Counted from the stretch's first letter, positions 1 to 10,244 are shown. The stretch: 64,000 nt of DNA from Parapusillimonas granuli (GCF_013416525.1 NZ_JACCEM010000002.1:62001-126000); one strand, 5' to 3'. Program-made: numbers and translations. Notes: a model not told the origin generated them from the letters alone.

Positions 1-459
1 AGCGAGATGTTTGCCGTCGGCATCCTGAACGTGAAGGAAATCATAGAGTATGGCAATTTGACCGAGATCCCCATGATGCCCAATTTCATCCGGGGCGTCA
101 TCAACCTGCGCGGCGCCGTGGTGCCGGTCATCGACCTGGGAGCGCGCTTCAGCGGCAGGATTTCCGCCGTGCAGCGGCGCACCTGCATCGTCATCGTGGA
201 GGTGCAGCAGGACGATGAAAAACTCGACATCGGCATCATGGTCGATGCGGTCTCCGAGGTACTGGAGATCCCCGGCGCCGACATCGAGCCCGCCCCCTCC
301 TTCGGCGCGCACATCCGCGCCGACTTCATCGCCGGCATGGGCAAGGTGGCGGGCAAGTTCGTCATCATCCTGAACATCCAGCGCGTGCTGTCGGTCGACG
401 AGATGACGGTGCTGACGCAGATCGGCCAGGGCAAGCACGAGGCCCCGCACGGCGCATGA
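1..459 (+). CDS. cheW: Chemotaxis coupling protein CheW (5' truncated)
   Basis: CheW is the cytoplasmic adaptor that couples chemoreceptors to the CheA kinase. The frame is open from the first base of the window, and the first visible residues (SEMFAVGILNVKEI) correspond to the inside of the first CheW beta-barrel. The true start therefore lies left of the window and roughly the first 20-30 residues are missing. The conserved stretch NFIRGVINLRGAVVPVIDL, typical of CheW, sits at visible residues 28-46. The gene overlaps cheR by four bases (ATGA), which indicates translational coupling within a chemotaxis operon cheW-cheR-cheB-cheD. Confidence 0.93.
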   Translation, partial: SEMFAVGILNVKEIIEYGNLTEIPMMPNFIRGVINLRGAVVPVIDLGARFSGRISAVQRRTCIVIVEVQQDDEKLDIGIMVDAVSEVLEIPGADIEPAPSFGAHIRADFIAGMGKVAGKFVIILNIQRVLSVDEMTVLTQIGQGKHEAPHGA

Positions 460-1289
460 AGGAACTCGGCATCACCGACGCGGAATTCGCGCGCTTTCAA
501 CGCCTGATCCACGAGATCGCCGGCATCAGCCTGGCGGATTCCAAGAAGGTGCTGCTGGTGGGCCGCCTGGGCAAGCGCCTGCGCGCGCTGCAGCTCGACA
601 GCTTCAGCCGGTACCTCGATCTGGTGACCGGCGCCGGCGCGGGCAATGCGCAAGAGCGCCAGGCCATGGTGGACTTGCTGACCACCAACGAGACTTATTT
701 TTTCCGCGAGCAGGCGCATTTCGATTATCTGCGCAATACCATCGTGCCCCAGCATCCGCCGCAGCAGCCCCTGGAAATCTGGAGCGCCGCCGCCTCGACG
801 GGCGAGGAAATCTATACCCTGGCCATGGTGCTGGCCGACTGCCTGGGCGTGCAAGGCGCCTGGAACATCCTGGGCTCGGACATCAGCACCCAGGTGCTGG
901 CCACCGCCGCGCGGGGCCACTACTGGCTGGAACGCACGCGGGGCCTGCCCGCCGAATACCTGCACAAGTACTGCCTCAAGGGCGTTCGCAGCCAGGAAGG
1001 CAGCTTCCTGATCGCCCCGGAGCTGCGCCGCCACACGCGCTTCATGCAGATCAATCTCAACGCTCCGCTGCCCGACATCGGGCGCTTCCATGTCGTGTTC
1101 CTGCGCAACGTGATGATCTACTTCGACAACCACACCAAGCGCGAAGTCGTGGCGCGCATCGTGCAAAAACTGCATCCCGGCGGCTACCTGATCGTGGGCC
1201 ATTCCGAGAGCCTCAACGGCATCAATGATTCCGTGAAACTCGTGCGCCCCACCATCTATCGCCTGCCGCCGGCCCAGGCGAGGACATGA
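456..1289 (+). CDS. cheR: Chemotaxis protein methyltransferase CheR
   Basis: CheR uses S-adenosylmethionine to methylate glutamates on chemoreceptors during adaptation. The 277 residues comprise an N-terminal helical CheR_N domain (about 10-65) and a Rossmann methyltransferase domain. The SAM-binding motif [18 protein letters not shown] lies near residue 105, and the catalytic-domain strand [11 protein letters not shown] near residue 212. The length is normal for the family. The start codon overlaps the cheW stop, and the stop overlaps the cheB start by four bases, so the three genes are translationally coupled. Confidence 0.96.
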   Translation: MKELGITDAEFARFQRLIHEIAGISLADSKKVLLVGRLGKRLRALQLDSFSRYLDLVTGAGAGNAQERQAMVDLLTTNETYFFREQAHFDYLRNTIVPQHPPQQPLEIWSAAASTGEEIYTLAMVLADCLGVQGAWNILGSDISTQVLATAARGHYWLERTRGLPAEYLHKYCLKGVRSQEGSFLIAPELRRHTRFMQINLNAPLPDIGRFHVVFLRNVMIYFDNHTKREVVARIVQKLHPGGYLIVGHSESLNGINDSVKLVRPTIYRLPPAQART

Positions 1290-2377
1290 GCGCGATGGCC
1301 AGGATCAAAGTCATCGTGGTGGACGATTCCGCCGTCGTGCGCCAGGTGAATCGCGAAACGCTGGCGCGCGAGAGCGACATCGAGGTCATCGCCGTCTGCC
1401 CCGACCCGGTGGCGGCGCTGGAGAAAATGCGCCTGCAGTGGCCCGACGTGATCGTCACCGACATCGAGATGCCGCGCATGGACGGCATCGCCTTCCTGAA
1501 GAAAATCATGGCCGAACGGCCCACGCCCACCGTGGTCTGCTCCTCGCTCACCGAGGAAGGCGCGGCCACCACGATGGAGGCGCTGGCGGCGGGAGCGCTG
1601 GCCATCATCACCAAGCCCAAGCTGGGGGTCAAACAGTTCCTGCAGGACGCGGGCGACGACCTCGTCAGCGCCGTGCGCGCCGCCGCACGCGCCAACATGG
1701 CCCGCGTACGCACCGCGCCCCGTCCGCGCACCGAGCCGGCGGCCGATACGGCGCCGGCCGCGCGCCCGAACCGCGCCATCGCCGGCAACGTCGGCGCCCT
1801 GCACGACACCACCGAAAAAGTCGTGGCCATCGGCACCTCCACCGGCGGCACGCAGGCGCTGGAAGCGGTGCTGACGCAATTGCCGCGCACCAGCACCGGC
1901 ATCGTCGTGGTGCAGCACATGCCGGAAAAGTTCACCTCGCTGTTCGCCCAGCGCCTCGATGGCTTGTGCGCCATGGAAGTGCGCGAGGCGCAGGACGGCG
2001 ACCGCGTGCTGCCGGGCCGGGTGCTGATCGCCCAGGGCGGGCGCCACATGCTGCTGCAACGCAGCGGCGCGCAATACTTCGTGCAGGTCCGGGACGGCCC
2101 GATGGTGAACCGGCACAAGCCGTCGGTGGACGTGCTGTTCCGTTCCGTGGCCCAAGTGGCGGGGCGCAATGCCTTGGGGATCATCATGACCGGCATGGGC
2201 GACGATGGCGCGCGCGGCATGAAGGAAATGCACGACGCCCATGCGCAGACCATCGCCGAAGACGAGTCCACCTGCGTGGTATTCGGCATGCCGAAAGCGG
2301 CCATCGACATGGGCGGCGTCGGCAAGGTGCTGCCGCTGGACCGCATCGCCCAGGAGATCATCGCCTATGGCCGCTGA
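1286..2377 (+). CDS. cheB: Chemotaxis response regulator protein-glutamate methylesterase CheB
   Basis: CheB removes methyl groups from chemoreceptors and deamidates some glutamines; it is activated by phosphotransfer from CheA. Residues 5-125 form a receiver domain with acidic residues D13/D14 and phosphoacceptor D59 ([13 protein letters not shown]). An Ala/Pro/Arg-rich linker follows. The C-terminal methylesterase domain carries the catalytic serine in GTSTGGTQ, the histidine in [10 protein letters not shown] and the aspartate in [12 protein letters not shown]. The start overlaps the cheR stop (ATGA). The 363-residue length is usual for CheB. Confidence 0.96.
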   Translation: MSAMARIKVIVVDDSAVVRQVNRETLARESDIEVIAVCPDPVAALEKMRLQWPDVIVTDIEMPRMDGIAFLKKIMAERPTPTVVCSSLTEEGAATTMEALAAGALAIITKPKLGVKQFLQDAGDDLVSAVRAAARANMARVRTAPRPRTEPAADTAPAARPNRAIAGNVGALHDTTEKVVAIGTSTGGTQALEAVLTQLPRTSTGIVVVQHMPEKFTSLFAQRLDGLCAMEVREAQDGDRVLPGRVLIAQGGRHMLLQRSGAQYFVQVRDGPMVNRHKPSVDVLFRSVAQVAGRNALGIIMTGMGDDGARGMKEMHDAHAQTIAEDESTCVVFGMPKAAIDMGGVGKVLPLDRIAQEIIAYGR

Positions 2378-3017
2378 CCCGCAACTGCTCGGCCGCGCCG
2401 GTGCGCACGCCTCCAGGGGCGTGTCCGCCGACGGCGCAGCGGGGCGCAACCTGGAGCGCGTGGCGCGCATGATCAACCCGGGGGGCTGGGCGGTGGAGGA
2501 CGAGCGCCCGATCGCCACTCTGCTGGGCTCGTGCGTGGCGGTCTGCCTGTACGATCCGAAATTGCGGCTGGCGGGCATGAACCACTTTCTGTTGCCCGGC
2601 GGCAGCCGGCGCCATGTCAACGATGACGACACCGTGCTGCACGGCGACTATGCGATGGAGGTGTTGCGCAACGCCATGTTCGCGCGCGGCGCGTCCGAAG
2701 ATCGCCTGGTGGCCAAGGCCTTTGGCGGCGGCAATGTGGTGAATGCGATCCACATGGCCATCGGCACGCGCAATGCGGAATTCGCACGCCAGTGGCTGCA
2801 GCGCGAGGGCATCCCGCTGCTGGCCGACGACATGGGCGGCTCCTGGTCGCGCAAAGTGGTGCTGGACCCGCTCACGGGCGATGCCTTCTGCCGCCGCGGC
2901 GCCGTTCACCAGCCCGAGGCGATTTCGATGGCGAACGCGGAAAACGCCTACGAAAAAGAATTGCTGAAGCGCGGGGCGGCGCCGACGGCGCGGGAAAAGA
3001 AGATCGAACTGTTCTGA
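2367..3017 (+). CDS. cheD: Chemoreceptor glutamine deamidase CheD
   Basis: CheD deamidates specific glutamines on chemoreceptors. The 216-residue protein carries the catalytic cysteine C56 in [13 protein letters not shown] and the histidine H73 in [10 protein letters not shown], both diagnostic of the family. I place the start at the ATG at 2367, inside the last codons of cheB (an 11-base overlap). The frame is open further upstream, but that extension merely reads through cheB out of frame. An 'EKELLKRG...KKIELF' tail ends the protein. It is the last gene of the chemotaxis operon. Confidence 0.94.
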   Translation: MAADPQLLGRAGAHASRGVSADGAAGRNLERVARMINPGGWAVEDERPIATLLGSCVAVCLYDPKLRLAGMNHFLLPGGSRRHVNDDDTVLHGDYAMEVLRNAMFARGASEDRLVAKAFGGGNVVNAIHMAIGTRNAEFARQWLQREGIPLLADDMGGSWSRKVVLDPLTGDAFCRRGAVHQPEAISMANAENAYEKELLKRGAAPTAREKKIELF

Positions 3018-3082
3018 TGCCGGCTATGCGCAGGGCGTGCGACAGATTCTCCTGCTCATGGAACAGGCGGGTTTTTTCTCCA

Positions 3083-6000
3083 TCACTCCATGAGCCGCCT
3101 CGCTTCACGAACAGCCGGGCAGACGCGTCGCATGCGTTCCAGCAACGACCCGAAGAAACGTTCATCCACTTTTGCGGCGGCTTGCAGGCCGTCGGCGATG
3201 GCCTGCGATTGTTCGTCGTAGCGGTGAAGAAACCCATAGGCTTCCGCCAAGGCGTGCAGGAAGATGGCGGCAACGCTGGGCATGATCTGCTGTATGCCTT
3301 GCGCACAGGCTTGCAGAACGGCAATGCCGCCTTCGTCGCCCTGCCTGACCCGCATCCAGGCCTGGAGCATGCGGCCAAGGCCCTGCCACGTTGCCAGCTG
3401 ATAGAGGTCGGCAACGGACTGGAGTTCGCGTGTGTGGTCGGCCACGGCCTGGATATTGCCCAGAAAGCGTTCGAGCATCGCGGCAAAGCCGAGCGCGGCG
3501 CACAGGCTGTCGGGGTCGTCCAGCGACCGGGCCCGCGCCAGCGAACGGCGGCTGGCGGCAAGCGCGTCAGAAGTCCGATGCTGTTTCCAATGCGCCCATG
3601 ACTGATAGGCCAGGCAGGCGACGGCGGGGTCCAGTCCTCCCATCGTGTTTTGCAGGCGGTCGCCCGCCTCCGCGCCCGCCCGCGCATGGCGGCATGCCTC
3701 ATCGGGCCGGTCGAGCCACAGCGCGACGTTGGCGTTGGCGGTATGCGCCTTGGCCAGCAGTTCCCTGTCGGCGCCGTGCGTCGCCAATTCCAGTAGCTCC
3801 CGCGCCAGCTCGCGCGCCCGCGGAAAACCGTAGCCGGGCCGCGAACTGGATACCGTCCACAAGCCCCACAGGATCTCGAAGCGCTGCTTCAGGGGCAGCC
3901 GCTCATGGCTGAGCTCGAAGGCGCGGTCATAGATGCGGGCCGCGTCCTGCGAACCATAGCCTCGGCCGAGCTGAACGGCTTGGCCCAGTGAAAGAAGCAG
4001 CGCCGCCTCTTGCGAGTCCCGTTCCTCGCCGCGCGGCAACTGATCGAGCAGGTTCAGGCCTTCCCGCAGATGCTTGTCCGCTTCCGCGGTGGCGGAAACG
4101 CGCAGCGCCTGCCGCCCCGCGCTCAGCCACCACCGAATCGCCGCGGCGGGATCGCCGGCGCGGGTGTAATGATGGGCGATTTCCGCCGGCTGCTGGGCAG
4201 CCCGTTGCGGATGGCGCCGGCTCAATGCGTCGGCGACGCGGCGATGGGCTTCGCGGCGATCGGCCTGGATCTGCGAGTCATACGCCGCTTCCTGGATGAG
4301 GGCATGACGGAACTGGAAGGCGGCATCCGGCGCGGCGACGGCGGAAATCAGGTGGGCATCGACCAGGCGGCGCAAAACAGGCTCAAGGGCGGGAGCCTGC
4401 AAAGCGCTGATGCGCTCCAGCAGGCTTTGCTCGAACCTTCGGCCTATCGTGGCGGCCAATTGAAGAATGCGCCGGGCTTGCGGCACGGAATCGAGGCGGG
4501 TCAGCAACAGGTCGCGCAAGATGGCGGGAATGCCGCCGCCCTCGTCGGGCGCGCCGGACGATATGCGCGCCATCTGTTCCGCATAGAAGGGGATGCCGTC
4601 GGCGCGCCGGACGATGGAATCAATGGCCCGGGAAGACAGGGAGCCGACGGTGGCTCGCGCCAGCCGGGCGATCTCGGCATCCCGCAAGGGCTGCAGCTCC
4701 AGCACGGCTTCGGCCTTCAGCCAGGCCGGATCGAAATCGGGCCGTGCCGTGATCAGGGTCAGCAGCGCGGCGGGGCGCTTGCGATGCAGCAGCCGTTCCA
4801 GCAGGTCCCGGGTGGTGACATCCAGCCACTGGCCGTCTTCGATGATCAGCAGCAGAGGCCGGGTGGACGCAATGCTGTCAAGCAGCAACAGCATCATGTC
4901 CAGGGTCTGCTGCTTGCGTTGCTGGGGCGAAGGCACGGGCGCGTCGGCCGGCGCGATGGACAGCAGCAGCATGAGAACGGGTTCGGCGGCGTCGGCCACG
5001 GCGGGATGCTGACGGCGCAGGTAATCCTGGAGCTTGCGGCGCTGCGCGGCGGGCGTGTCGTCCGCCGACAGCCCCAGTATGGATTCGAACAGGGCAATCA
5101 CCGGATAAAGCGGCGTATGGCGATGTTCGGGGTAACAGTGCAGATGCCGGACTCCGGCGGGACGGCGGGCGGCCTCGTCGCGCAAGGCGCCGGCCAGCCG
5201 GGTCTTGCCGATGCCCGCTTCGCCGCGCAGCACCAGGAATTGCGGCTCCCCGCGGGACGCCAGGCGCCAGAGTTTTTTCAGTCGCTGCAGTTCGGCCCGC
5301 CTGCCGATCAGCACGGGGGCGGCAGGCGCGGCGGCACGGGGGCTGGCATCGCCGTCTTCTCGCGCAAGCAACAGATGGGCGGGAGGTTCGGCGGACGCGG
5401 TTCCCGCCTTCCTCCCGGCATCCAAGCGTTCCAGCGCACGCAGCGGGAACCGGCCATGCAACAAATGAGCCGTGGCATCGCTGACGACGATGCCGCTTTT
5501 GCGCAGGCGCCGGCAAAGCCGCCAGGCCGTGCCCGAGGCGCTGCCGATGATGTCGGGGATGAAAGGATCGAAGCCGGTGACGATGACGCCGGTATGGATG
5601 CCCGCGCGAAAGCGGTACGGCGGGCCGAAGAGCGATGACAATTCGAGGGCCGCCAGCACCGCCTGCCTGCCCGCCTGTTCCTGCGCGGTGGGATACCCCA
5701 GGTAGGCGTAAAGATAGCCGTCATGGCCTTGGGCGATATGGCCGGCATGACGGCGCAGCACCACGGTGCAGACCGAACGGGCCTCGGCCAATTGTTCCGT
5801 GCAGTCGCCTTGTACGCCGGGTGGCAGATCGAGGTGGCAGCACAGAATGGTCACTTGGCGGCGCTCGGCTTTTGCGGGCGGCGGGCTTTCTTGCGCAGCG
5901 GACGCGCCCGGGCGCCCGGCCGCCAGGCCGCTTTTGTGGATGGCCTCGAACAGGGCGTGCGTGCTGGCGGCGGGATCGGAACTGAAGTCCTGCGCAAGGC

Positions 6001-6742
6001 CGGCGCGATAGGCGTCGTAATGGACCTGCGCCGTGGCGTACTGCCTCTGGTCCGCCAGCAGGCGCATGTGCCGGCGATGCGCGGCCTCGTTCCAAGGTTC
6101 CAATTCCATGCAGCGTTGGGCGTAGGCCAGCGCCAGATCAGGCTTCCCGGCTGCTTCGCAAGCACTGCACAGCCTCTCAGCCAGCAGGAAGGCACGCCCT
6201 CGCAGGCTCTGGCGGCGCGCGTCCAGCCACAGCTCGAACTCGGGCGCGTCGCTCAAGGCGAGCCCGGACAGGAACTCCCCCCGATAGACGGCAAGCCGTG
6301 ATTCGAGCCCGCCCAGGCATTGCGCACAAACAGCGGACGAATCGGGGCCCGGGCCATGGCCGCAACCCGGGAAGGGCTCGGTCAGGACAGCCACGTCGAC
6401 ACGGCAATCGGGATGCGCAGCATGGAAACGCAGCGTGTCGCGGGTAACCGCCAGAAACTCCGACGCCGACGGGCCCAAAGCATCACGCAAGCGGCGCAGC
6501 GCCTGCCGGAGATTGCCGCGTGCCGATTCGGCGGTCAGGTTGGGCCATAACAGGGATGCCAGGTGTTCCCGCGCATGGCTGCGATCCTGTTCGATGGATA
6601 AATAGGCCGCCAGCGCCACGGCTTTGCCGTAGAGCCTTCCCTTCAGGGGCGCGCCGTCCAGCATGAATTCCCATTCCCCCAGCAGGCGGATGGACAGGCG
6701 GGGCGGCGCGGGAGACGCGTTCACACGAGGATTGCAGTTCAC
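3083..6742 (-). CDS. BTAD/SARP-type transcriptional regulator with cyclase-like and AAA ATPase domains
   Basis: This is a very large (1219 aa) multidomain regulator. Residues 15-105 look like an OmpR-type winged helix (SIRLLGEWEF; SARGNLRQALRRLRDALG). Residues 105-270 form a BTAD-type TPR activation domain. Residues 290-440 resemble a class III nucleotide cyclase fold (AERRQVTILCCHLD; FRAGIHTGVIVTG), but the usual metal-binding aspartates are not evident, so the domain is probably sensory. An AAA/NTPase domain follows, with Walker A GEAGIGKT near residue 505 and Walker B LLLIIEDGQWLD near 630, and the C-terminus is TPR-like. This architecture is known from AfsR/SARP- and LuxR-like regulators. 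The gene diverges from the RTX-like gene across 160 bp and probably controls it (inference). Confidence 0.85.
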   Translation of the reverse strand: MNCNPRVNASPAPPRLSIRLLGEWEFMLDGAPLKGRLYGKAVALAAYLSIEQDRSHAREHLASLLWPNLTAESARGNLRQALRRLRDALGPSASEFLAVTRDTLRFHAAHPDCRVDVAVLTEPFPGCGHGPGPDSSAVCAQCLGGLESRLAVYRGEFLSGLALSDAPEFELWLDARRQSLRGRAFLLAERLCSACEAAGKPDLALAYAQRCMELEPWNEAAHRRHMRLLADQRQYATAQVHYDAYRAGLAQDFSSDPAASTHALFEAIHKSGLAAGRPGASAAQESPPPAKAERRQVTILCCHLDLPPGVQGDCTEQLAEARSVCTVVLRRHAGHIAQGHDGYLYAYLGYPTAQEQAGRQAVLAALELSSLFGPPYRFRAGIHTGVIVTGFDPFIPDIIGSASGTAWRLCRRLRKSGIVVSDATAHLLHGRFPLRALERLDAGRKAGTASAEPPAHLLLAREDGDASPRAAAPAAPVLIGRRAELQRLKKLWRLASRGEPQFLVLRGEAGIGKTRLAGALRDEAARRPAGVRHLHCYPEHRHTPLYPVIALFESILGLSADDTPAAQRRKLQDYLRRQHPAVADAAEPVLMLLLSIAPADAPVPSPQQRKQQTLDMMLLLLDSIASTRPLLLIIEDGQWLDVTTRDLLERLLHRKRPAALLTLITARPDFDPAWLKAEAVLELQPLRDAEIARLARATVGSLSSRAIDSIVRRADGIPFYAEQMARISSGAPDEGGGIPAILRDLLLTRLDSVPQARRILQLAATIGRRFEQSLLERISALQAPALEPVLRRLVDAHLISAVAAPDAAFQFRHALIQEAAYDSQIQADRREAHRRVADALSRRHPQRAAQQPAEIAHHYTRAGDPAAAIRWWLSAGRQALRVSATAEADKHLREGLNLLDQLPRGEERDSQEAALLLSLGQAVQLGRGYGSQDAARIYDRAFELSHERLPLKQRFEILWGLWTVSSSRPGYGFPRARELARELLELATHGADRELLAKAHTANANVALWLDRPDEACRHARAGAEAGDRLQNTMGGLDPAVACLAYQSWAHWKQHRTSDALAASRRSLARARSLDDPDSLCAALGFAAMLERFLGNIQAVADHTRELQSVADLYQLATWQGLGRMLQAWMRVRQGDEGGIAVLQACAQGIQQIMPSVAAIFLHALAEAYGFLHRYDEQSQAIADGLQAAAKVDERFFGSLLERMRRVCPAVREARRLME

Positions 6743-6902
6743 GGCCAGTTCACGGTGGATTGCTCAAATCATCCTGTCTGTAAAACTTTGTATTGGTTTG
6801 AGAGCTTATTACGCAAGCCCCGACAACGCAAACAAGCAAACGGCGAGTTGCCGGCATGTGCGCAACATCGACGAAAGCCCCCATCCCTGATCCGAGAAAA
6901 CC
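6743..6902. promoter_or_regulatory. Divergent intergenic region between the BTAD regulator and the RTX-like gene
   Basis: This 160-bp spacer must hold the promoters of both divergent genes. It is A/T-richer than its flanks around 6760-6815 (TGTAAAACTTTGTATTGGTT), the likely polymerase entry region. No unambiguous -35/-10 pair or long palindrome stands out. The RTX-side start ATG at 6903 is preceded only by a weak ribosome-binding site (CCGAGAAAACC). Confidence 0.4.
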
Positions 6903-9900
6903 ATGGCTCATTCCACTTACTTCAGCCTGTTCAACGCCGACTGGTATCTGGCGCGGAATCCCGACGTGGCCGCCAGCCTCATCCCCGCCGAGCAGCACTT
7001 CCTGTCATATGGCAAGGCCGAAGGCCGGGCGCCCGGCCCGCTGTTCAATCCGCAGGACTACCTGGCCGGCAACCCGGACGTGGCCGCGGCCGTCGCGGCC
7101 GGGCTGACCACGGCCTACGATCACTTCACGCAATACGGCGCCGGCGAAGACCGTTCGCCGCTGGCCCTGTTCGATACGGGCTTCTATCTGGCGCAAAATC
7201 CGGACGTGGCCGAAGCCGTCGCCGCCGGGCACATCGGCGCGGTGGAGCACTTTCTGTTGTTCGGCCAGGGCGAACCGCGGCGGATCAACCCCTTCATCGA
7301 CCTGGGGGCATACGCGAACGCGAACCCGGACGTGGCCGAAGCCGCGCAGGCCGGCATGTCCGTGCTGGGCCACCTGCTGCAATACGGCGCCGCCGAAGGC
7401 CGCGACCTGGGCAACGGCCTGAACCTGGGCGTCTTCGCCAACGATCCCCGGTTCCAGGCCGCCATCGACTCCGGCAATTTCCAGGATGCACTGGAACGCG
7501 TGCAGGAAGTGGCGCCGTTCCTGCCCGGCTTCCAGCCGCCGGCAGGCTGGGCGCCCCCCGCGAACACTCCGATCCCGACCGACTTCACACCGCCGGCGGG
7601 CACCAAGCTGGTGATACCGCCGTCGGTGGCGGTGCCGCCCGATACCGAGCTGCCGGATACCTTCGAGCCGGTGGCGCCGGCACCGCCCTTCCCCACGCCG
7701 GGCGGAGGTGGCGGCGGCGCCCCTTCTGAACCGTTCAAAGTGACGGTCGAGAGCGGCGTCGTTACCTTCGCCGATGGCAGCGGCGACATTTCCTTCATCA
7801 CCAGCGGCACGGTCGCCACCTTTTCCCGGGGCGGCGTTCCGGCAGCGACGACGGTCGATCTGGGCACAGCCACCAAGATCACCGTCGCCAGTGGCCAGAC
7901 CCTCGCCGCCACCGCCGCGCAAGTCACCGGCATGAGCGTCGATGGCGATGGAACCGTGGCGATCAGCGGACTGGAGTCGACGCTGAATGCCGATCTGTCG
8001 AAAATCGTAGCGGCCACCGCCACGGCGAGCTTCATCCTCACCGGCGACGGTCAGGGCGCTCCCAGCGCTTTTTCCGGCAACGTCGGCAACGCCAAGGTCA
8101 TCGTCACTGCGGAGCGCCCCGACTATATGGGCAATGCCGCTGATTTCGTGACTGCCGCCATGGGCAACGGCGCATCGTTTGAAGTGATATCACCCGCCAG
8201 CCTCTCCATCCGGGCGTCTGAGCTCAGTGGAAAAACCGTCACCGGAACCGGCACTGCGATCGTGCATCTCACCACTGCGGATGCCTCGAATATCGACACA
8301 CAGGGCATCGCGGACAGCGTCTTTTTAGGCATCAATGTCGTTGAATCCGCCGATATTTCCACCAACGTCAATCTGGTGAATGTCGACGGGTATCAGCTAC
8401 TTCCCGACGACCCGACCAACCTACCGACGTTGACGATGACAGCCGCGCAGGCCGACGGCAAACAGATATTGAATGGCGGCCACGTCATCATTATCGGTTT
8501 AATAGGCACCACCAGCCTGACTGGCATCGTGAACATGGCCGCCGACCCGAACGCCCAGCCGCCCGCTCCTGTTCCCACGGTCAAGGCCATCGTCACGGCA
8601 AGCGCCGACCTTGGCAACGTCGACCTCTCCAGGCTCACGGCGCTGGAAATCAGCGGCAGCGGCATCACCGTGACCGCCAGCCCGGCGCAGTATGCCGCCT
8701 GGAAGGATACCGTCGCCAGGAACGGCAACGACTTCCTTTCCAGCGACGCCACGGCGCCCACCGCCACCATCACGGCAGCCGGTTATGACATGACTGCCGA
8801 CGCCCTGACGCTCACCGGGACGGATTTCGACACGCTGCTCGAAGCCGGCGAAAACGCCGATACCGACATCAAGGGCCGCCTGGACTGGACCAGGCTGGTA
8901 TGGAACATCGATGGCGATAATGCACAGGCACAGGCGTTTGCAGTAAGCGATATCGCCTCCGCCAAGGTCACGGCGGACGGCACCCTGACCATCGCGCTTA
9001 CGCCCGTCAAAGCCACGGCACTGAAAACAACGGCCGGCTTCGGGGGCACCAACGACACCCTGGTCATTGCGCAGGGGTTCGCGCGCGACCTTTCGGGCAA
9101 CGCGGCCACCACGGACGGCTTCAACACAAACAATGTCGTCACCATTACGAATGCCACGTTCACCGTGGAACTTGACAACGGCGTCATCACCTTCGGCGGC
9201 AATCTCGCAACCGGCGACATCACCGTCACGGAAAGCGCCGACGACACACTGATCTTCACCCGTGAAGGCATCGTGGCGGAAAACAAGCCGACCATTGCCA
9301 GTTTGACCGACCACACCGGCATTCCCGCGCTCACAGGCGGCAACAAACTGCTGATGACGGCCGCGGTCTTCGCCGTCGTCAATGGCAAGCTCGCCGACGG
9401 AGCGGCAACCGTCGATGCCGATGGCGAGACTGATCCAGGGGTGATCAGCGCACTCGTATCGGCCCGGGCGAAGAAAATCGCCGAAGGAGGACTGAAAAAG
9501 CTGACGCTCGACGACGCCATCTTTGCAGGCATTCCAAACGGGTACCAGGTGAACATGGCTCTTGCCGATCAAGGTGACGGCGCCCTGACCGTCAACGGCG
9601 CGGACACGGGCGTCACCATCGATGCCGCCTTCTACACCAAGGGCATGAAGCTCAACGGGGGCGGCGGCGACGACACCATCACCGGGAGCCAGGGCGATGA
9701 CATCATCAGCGGGGGCGCGGGCGACGACACCATCGGCCTGTCCTCATACTTTGCACCAGCCGGCTCCGATACCGTCGTCTATGCATCCACGGCCGCCGAC
9801 AACGGTCAGGATGCCATCACGGGCTTCATTGTCGGGGCCACAGCCGGTAGCGATGTGCTGGATTTCAGCCGGTTCGTTTCCTTGACGGGCGGTCTCGAAG

Positions 9901-10244
9901 GAACGGGCGATTCCGTCGATGGAACATTCGACTACCTGACCGCCGGCGCCGCCAGCGGCGGAACCGACATCGCCGGAAAAATCTTTCTATGGCAGGGCAG
10001 CGATACCACCGCCCTGGCCGCCTTGATCGACTCCACAGCCGGCGATGGCGGGCTGGGCCTGGCGGATGGAGAAAAGGCCGTCGTCCTTTATAAATCCAGC
10101 CCGCTGGAAGGTATTATCTCGACCTTCTATATCGCCTACATCACCGGTGCCGGCAACGATAATGAAACCATCGAAACCGTCGGCACCGTGTACGTCAATT
10201 CCGACAGTGGACTGGTCGGCGCAAACCTTCGGTTTGTAAGCTAA
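6903..10244 (+). CDS. Large secreted RTX-like protein with N-terminal NPDV repeats
   Basis: The 1113-residue protein has no Sec signal peptide. The N-terminus holds four clear tandem repeats of about 40 residues, with NPDV at residues 19, 57, 99 and 141 and a trailing H-F-x-x-Y/F-G-x-x-E-x-R signature, plus a degenerate fifth copy. A Pro-rich linker (about 205-275) ending in a Gly run leads to a long Thr/Ala/Gly/Asp-rich beta region with Ig-like stretches. Near residues 918-945 there are three RTX nonapeptides (GGGGDDTIT, GSQGDDIIS, GGAGDDTIG), followed by SDVLDFSRF, as in type I secretion substrates. The role is probably a calcium-binding surface or released protein (inference). No type I exporter is encoded nearby. 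The last 42 bases belong to a tandem duplication that continues downstream. Confidence 0.85.
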   Translation: MAHSTYFSLFNADWYLARNPDVAASLIPAEQHFLSYGKAEGRAPGPLFNPQDYLAGNPDVAAAVAAGLTTAYDHFTQYGAGEDRSPLALFDTGFYLAQNPDVAEAVAAGHIGAVEHFLLFGQGEPRRINPFIDLGAYANANPDVAEAAQAGMSVLGHLLQYGAAEGRDLGNGLNLGVFANDPRFQAAIDSGNFQDALERVQEVAPFLPGFQPPAGWAPPANTPIPTDFTPPAGTKLVIPPSVAVPPDTELPDTFEPVAPAPPFPTPGGGGGGAPSEPFKVTVESGVVTFADGSGDISFITSGTVATFSRGGVPAATTVDLGTATKITVASGQTLAATAAQVTGMSVDGDGTVAISGLESTLNADLSKIVAATATASFILTGDGQGAPSAFSGNVGNAKVIVTAERPDYMGNAADFVTAAMGNGASFEVISPASLSIRASELSGKTVTGTGTAIVHLTTADASNIDTQGIADSVFLGINVVESADISTNVNLVNVDGYQLLPDDPTNLPTLTMTAAQADGKQILNGGHVIIIGLIGTTSLTGIVNMAADPNAQPPAPVPTVKAIVTASADLGNVDLSRLTALEISGSGITVTASPAQYAAWKDTVARNGNDFLSSDATAPTATITAAGYDMTADALTLTGTDFDTLLEAGENADTDIKGRLDWTRLVWNIDGDNAQAQAFAVSDIASAKVTADGTLTIALTPVKATALKTTAGFGGTNDTLVIAQGFARDLSGNAATTDGFNTNNVVTITNATFTVELDNGVITFGGNLATGDITVTESADDTLIFTREGIVAENKPTIASLTDHTGIPALTGGNKLLMTAAVFAVVNGKLADGAATVDADGETDPGVISALVSARAKKIAEGGLKKLTLDDAIFAGIPNGYQVNMALADQGDGALTVNGADTGVTIDAAFYTKGMKLNGGGGDDTITGSQGDDIISGGAGDDTIGLSSYFAPAGSDTVVYASTAADNGQDAITGFIVGATAGSDVLDFSRFVSLTGGLEGTGDSVDGTFDYLTAGAASGGTDIAGKIFLWQGSDTTALAALIDSTAGDGGLGLADGEKAVVLYKSSPLEGIISTFYIAYITGAGNDNETIETVGTVYVNSDSGLVGANLRFVS

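Noticed and set aside
1222-2632. Two long antisense open frames opposite cheB and cheD
   Set aside because: They are His/Arg/Ala-rich, lack any family motif and lie over genes with clear catalytic motifs; they arise from codon bias at high G+C.
3054-3095. Inverted repeat GCTCATGGA...TCCATGAGC between cheD and the BTAD gene as a terminator
   Set aside because: The loop is 24 bases, the right arm lies within the BTAD gene's last codons and the T-run is inside the loop; it is too weak to call.
4010-5638. 542-codon plus-strand frame opposite the BTAD regulator
   Set aside because: Gln/Gly/Arg-rich low-complexity translation, no ribosome-binding site and no motif, while the minus strand has Walker A and B motifs in the same place.
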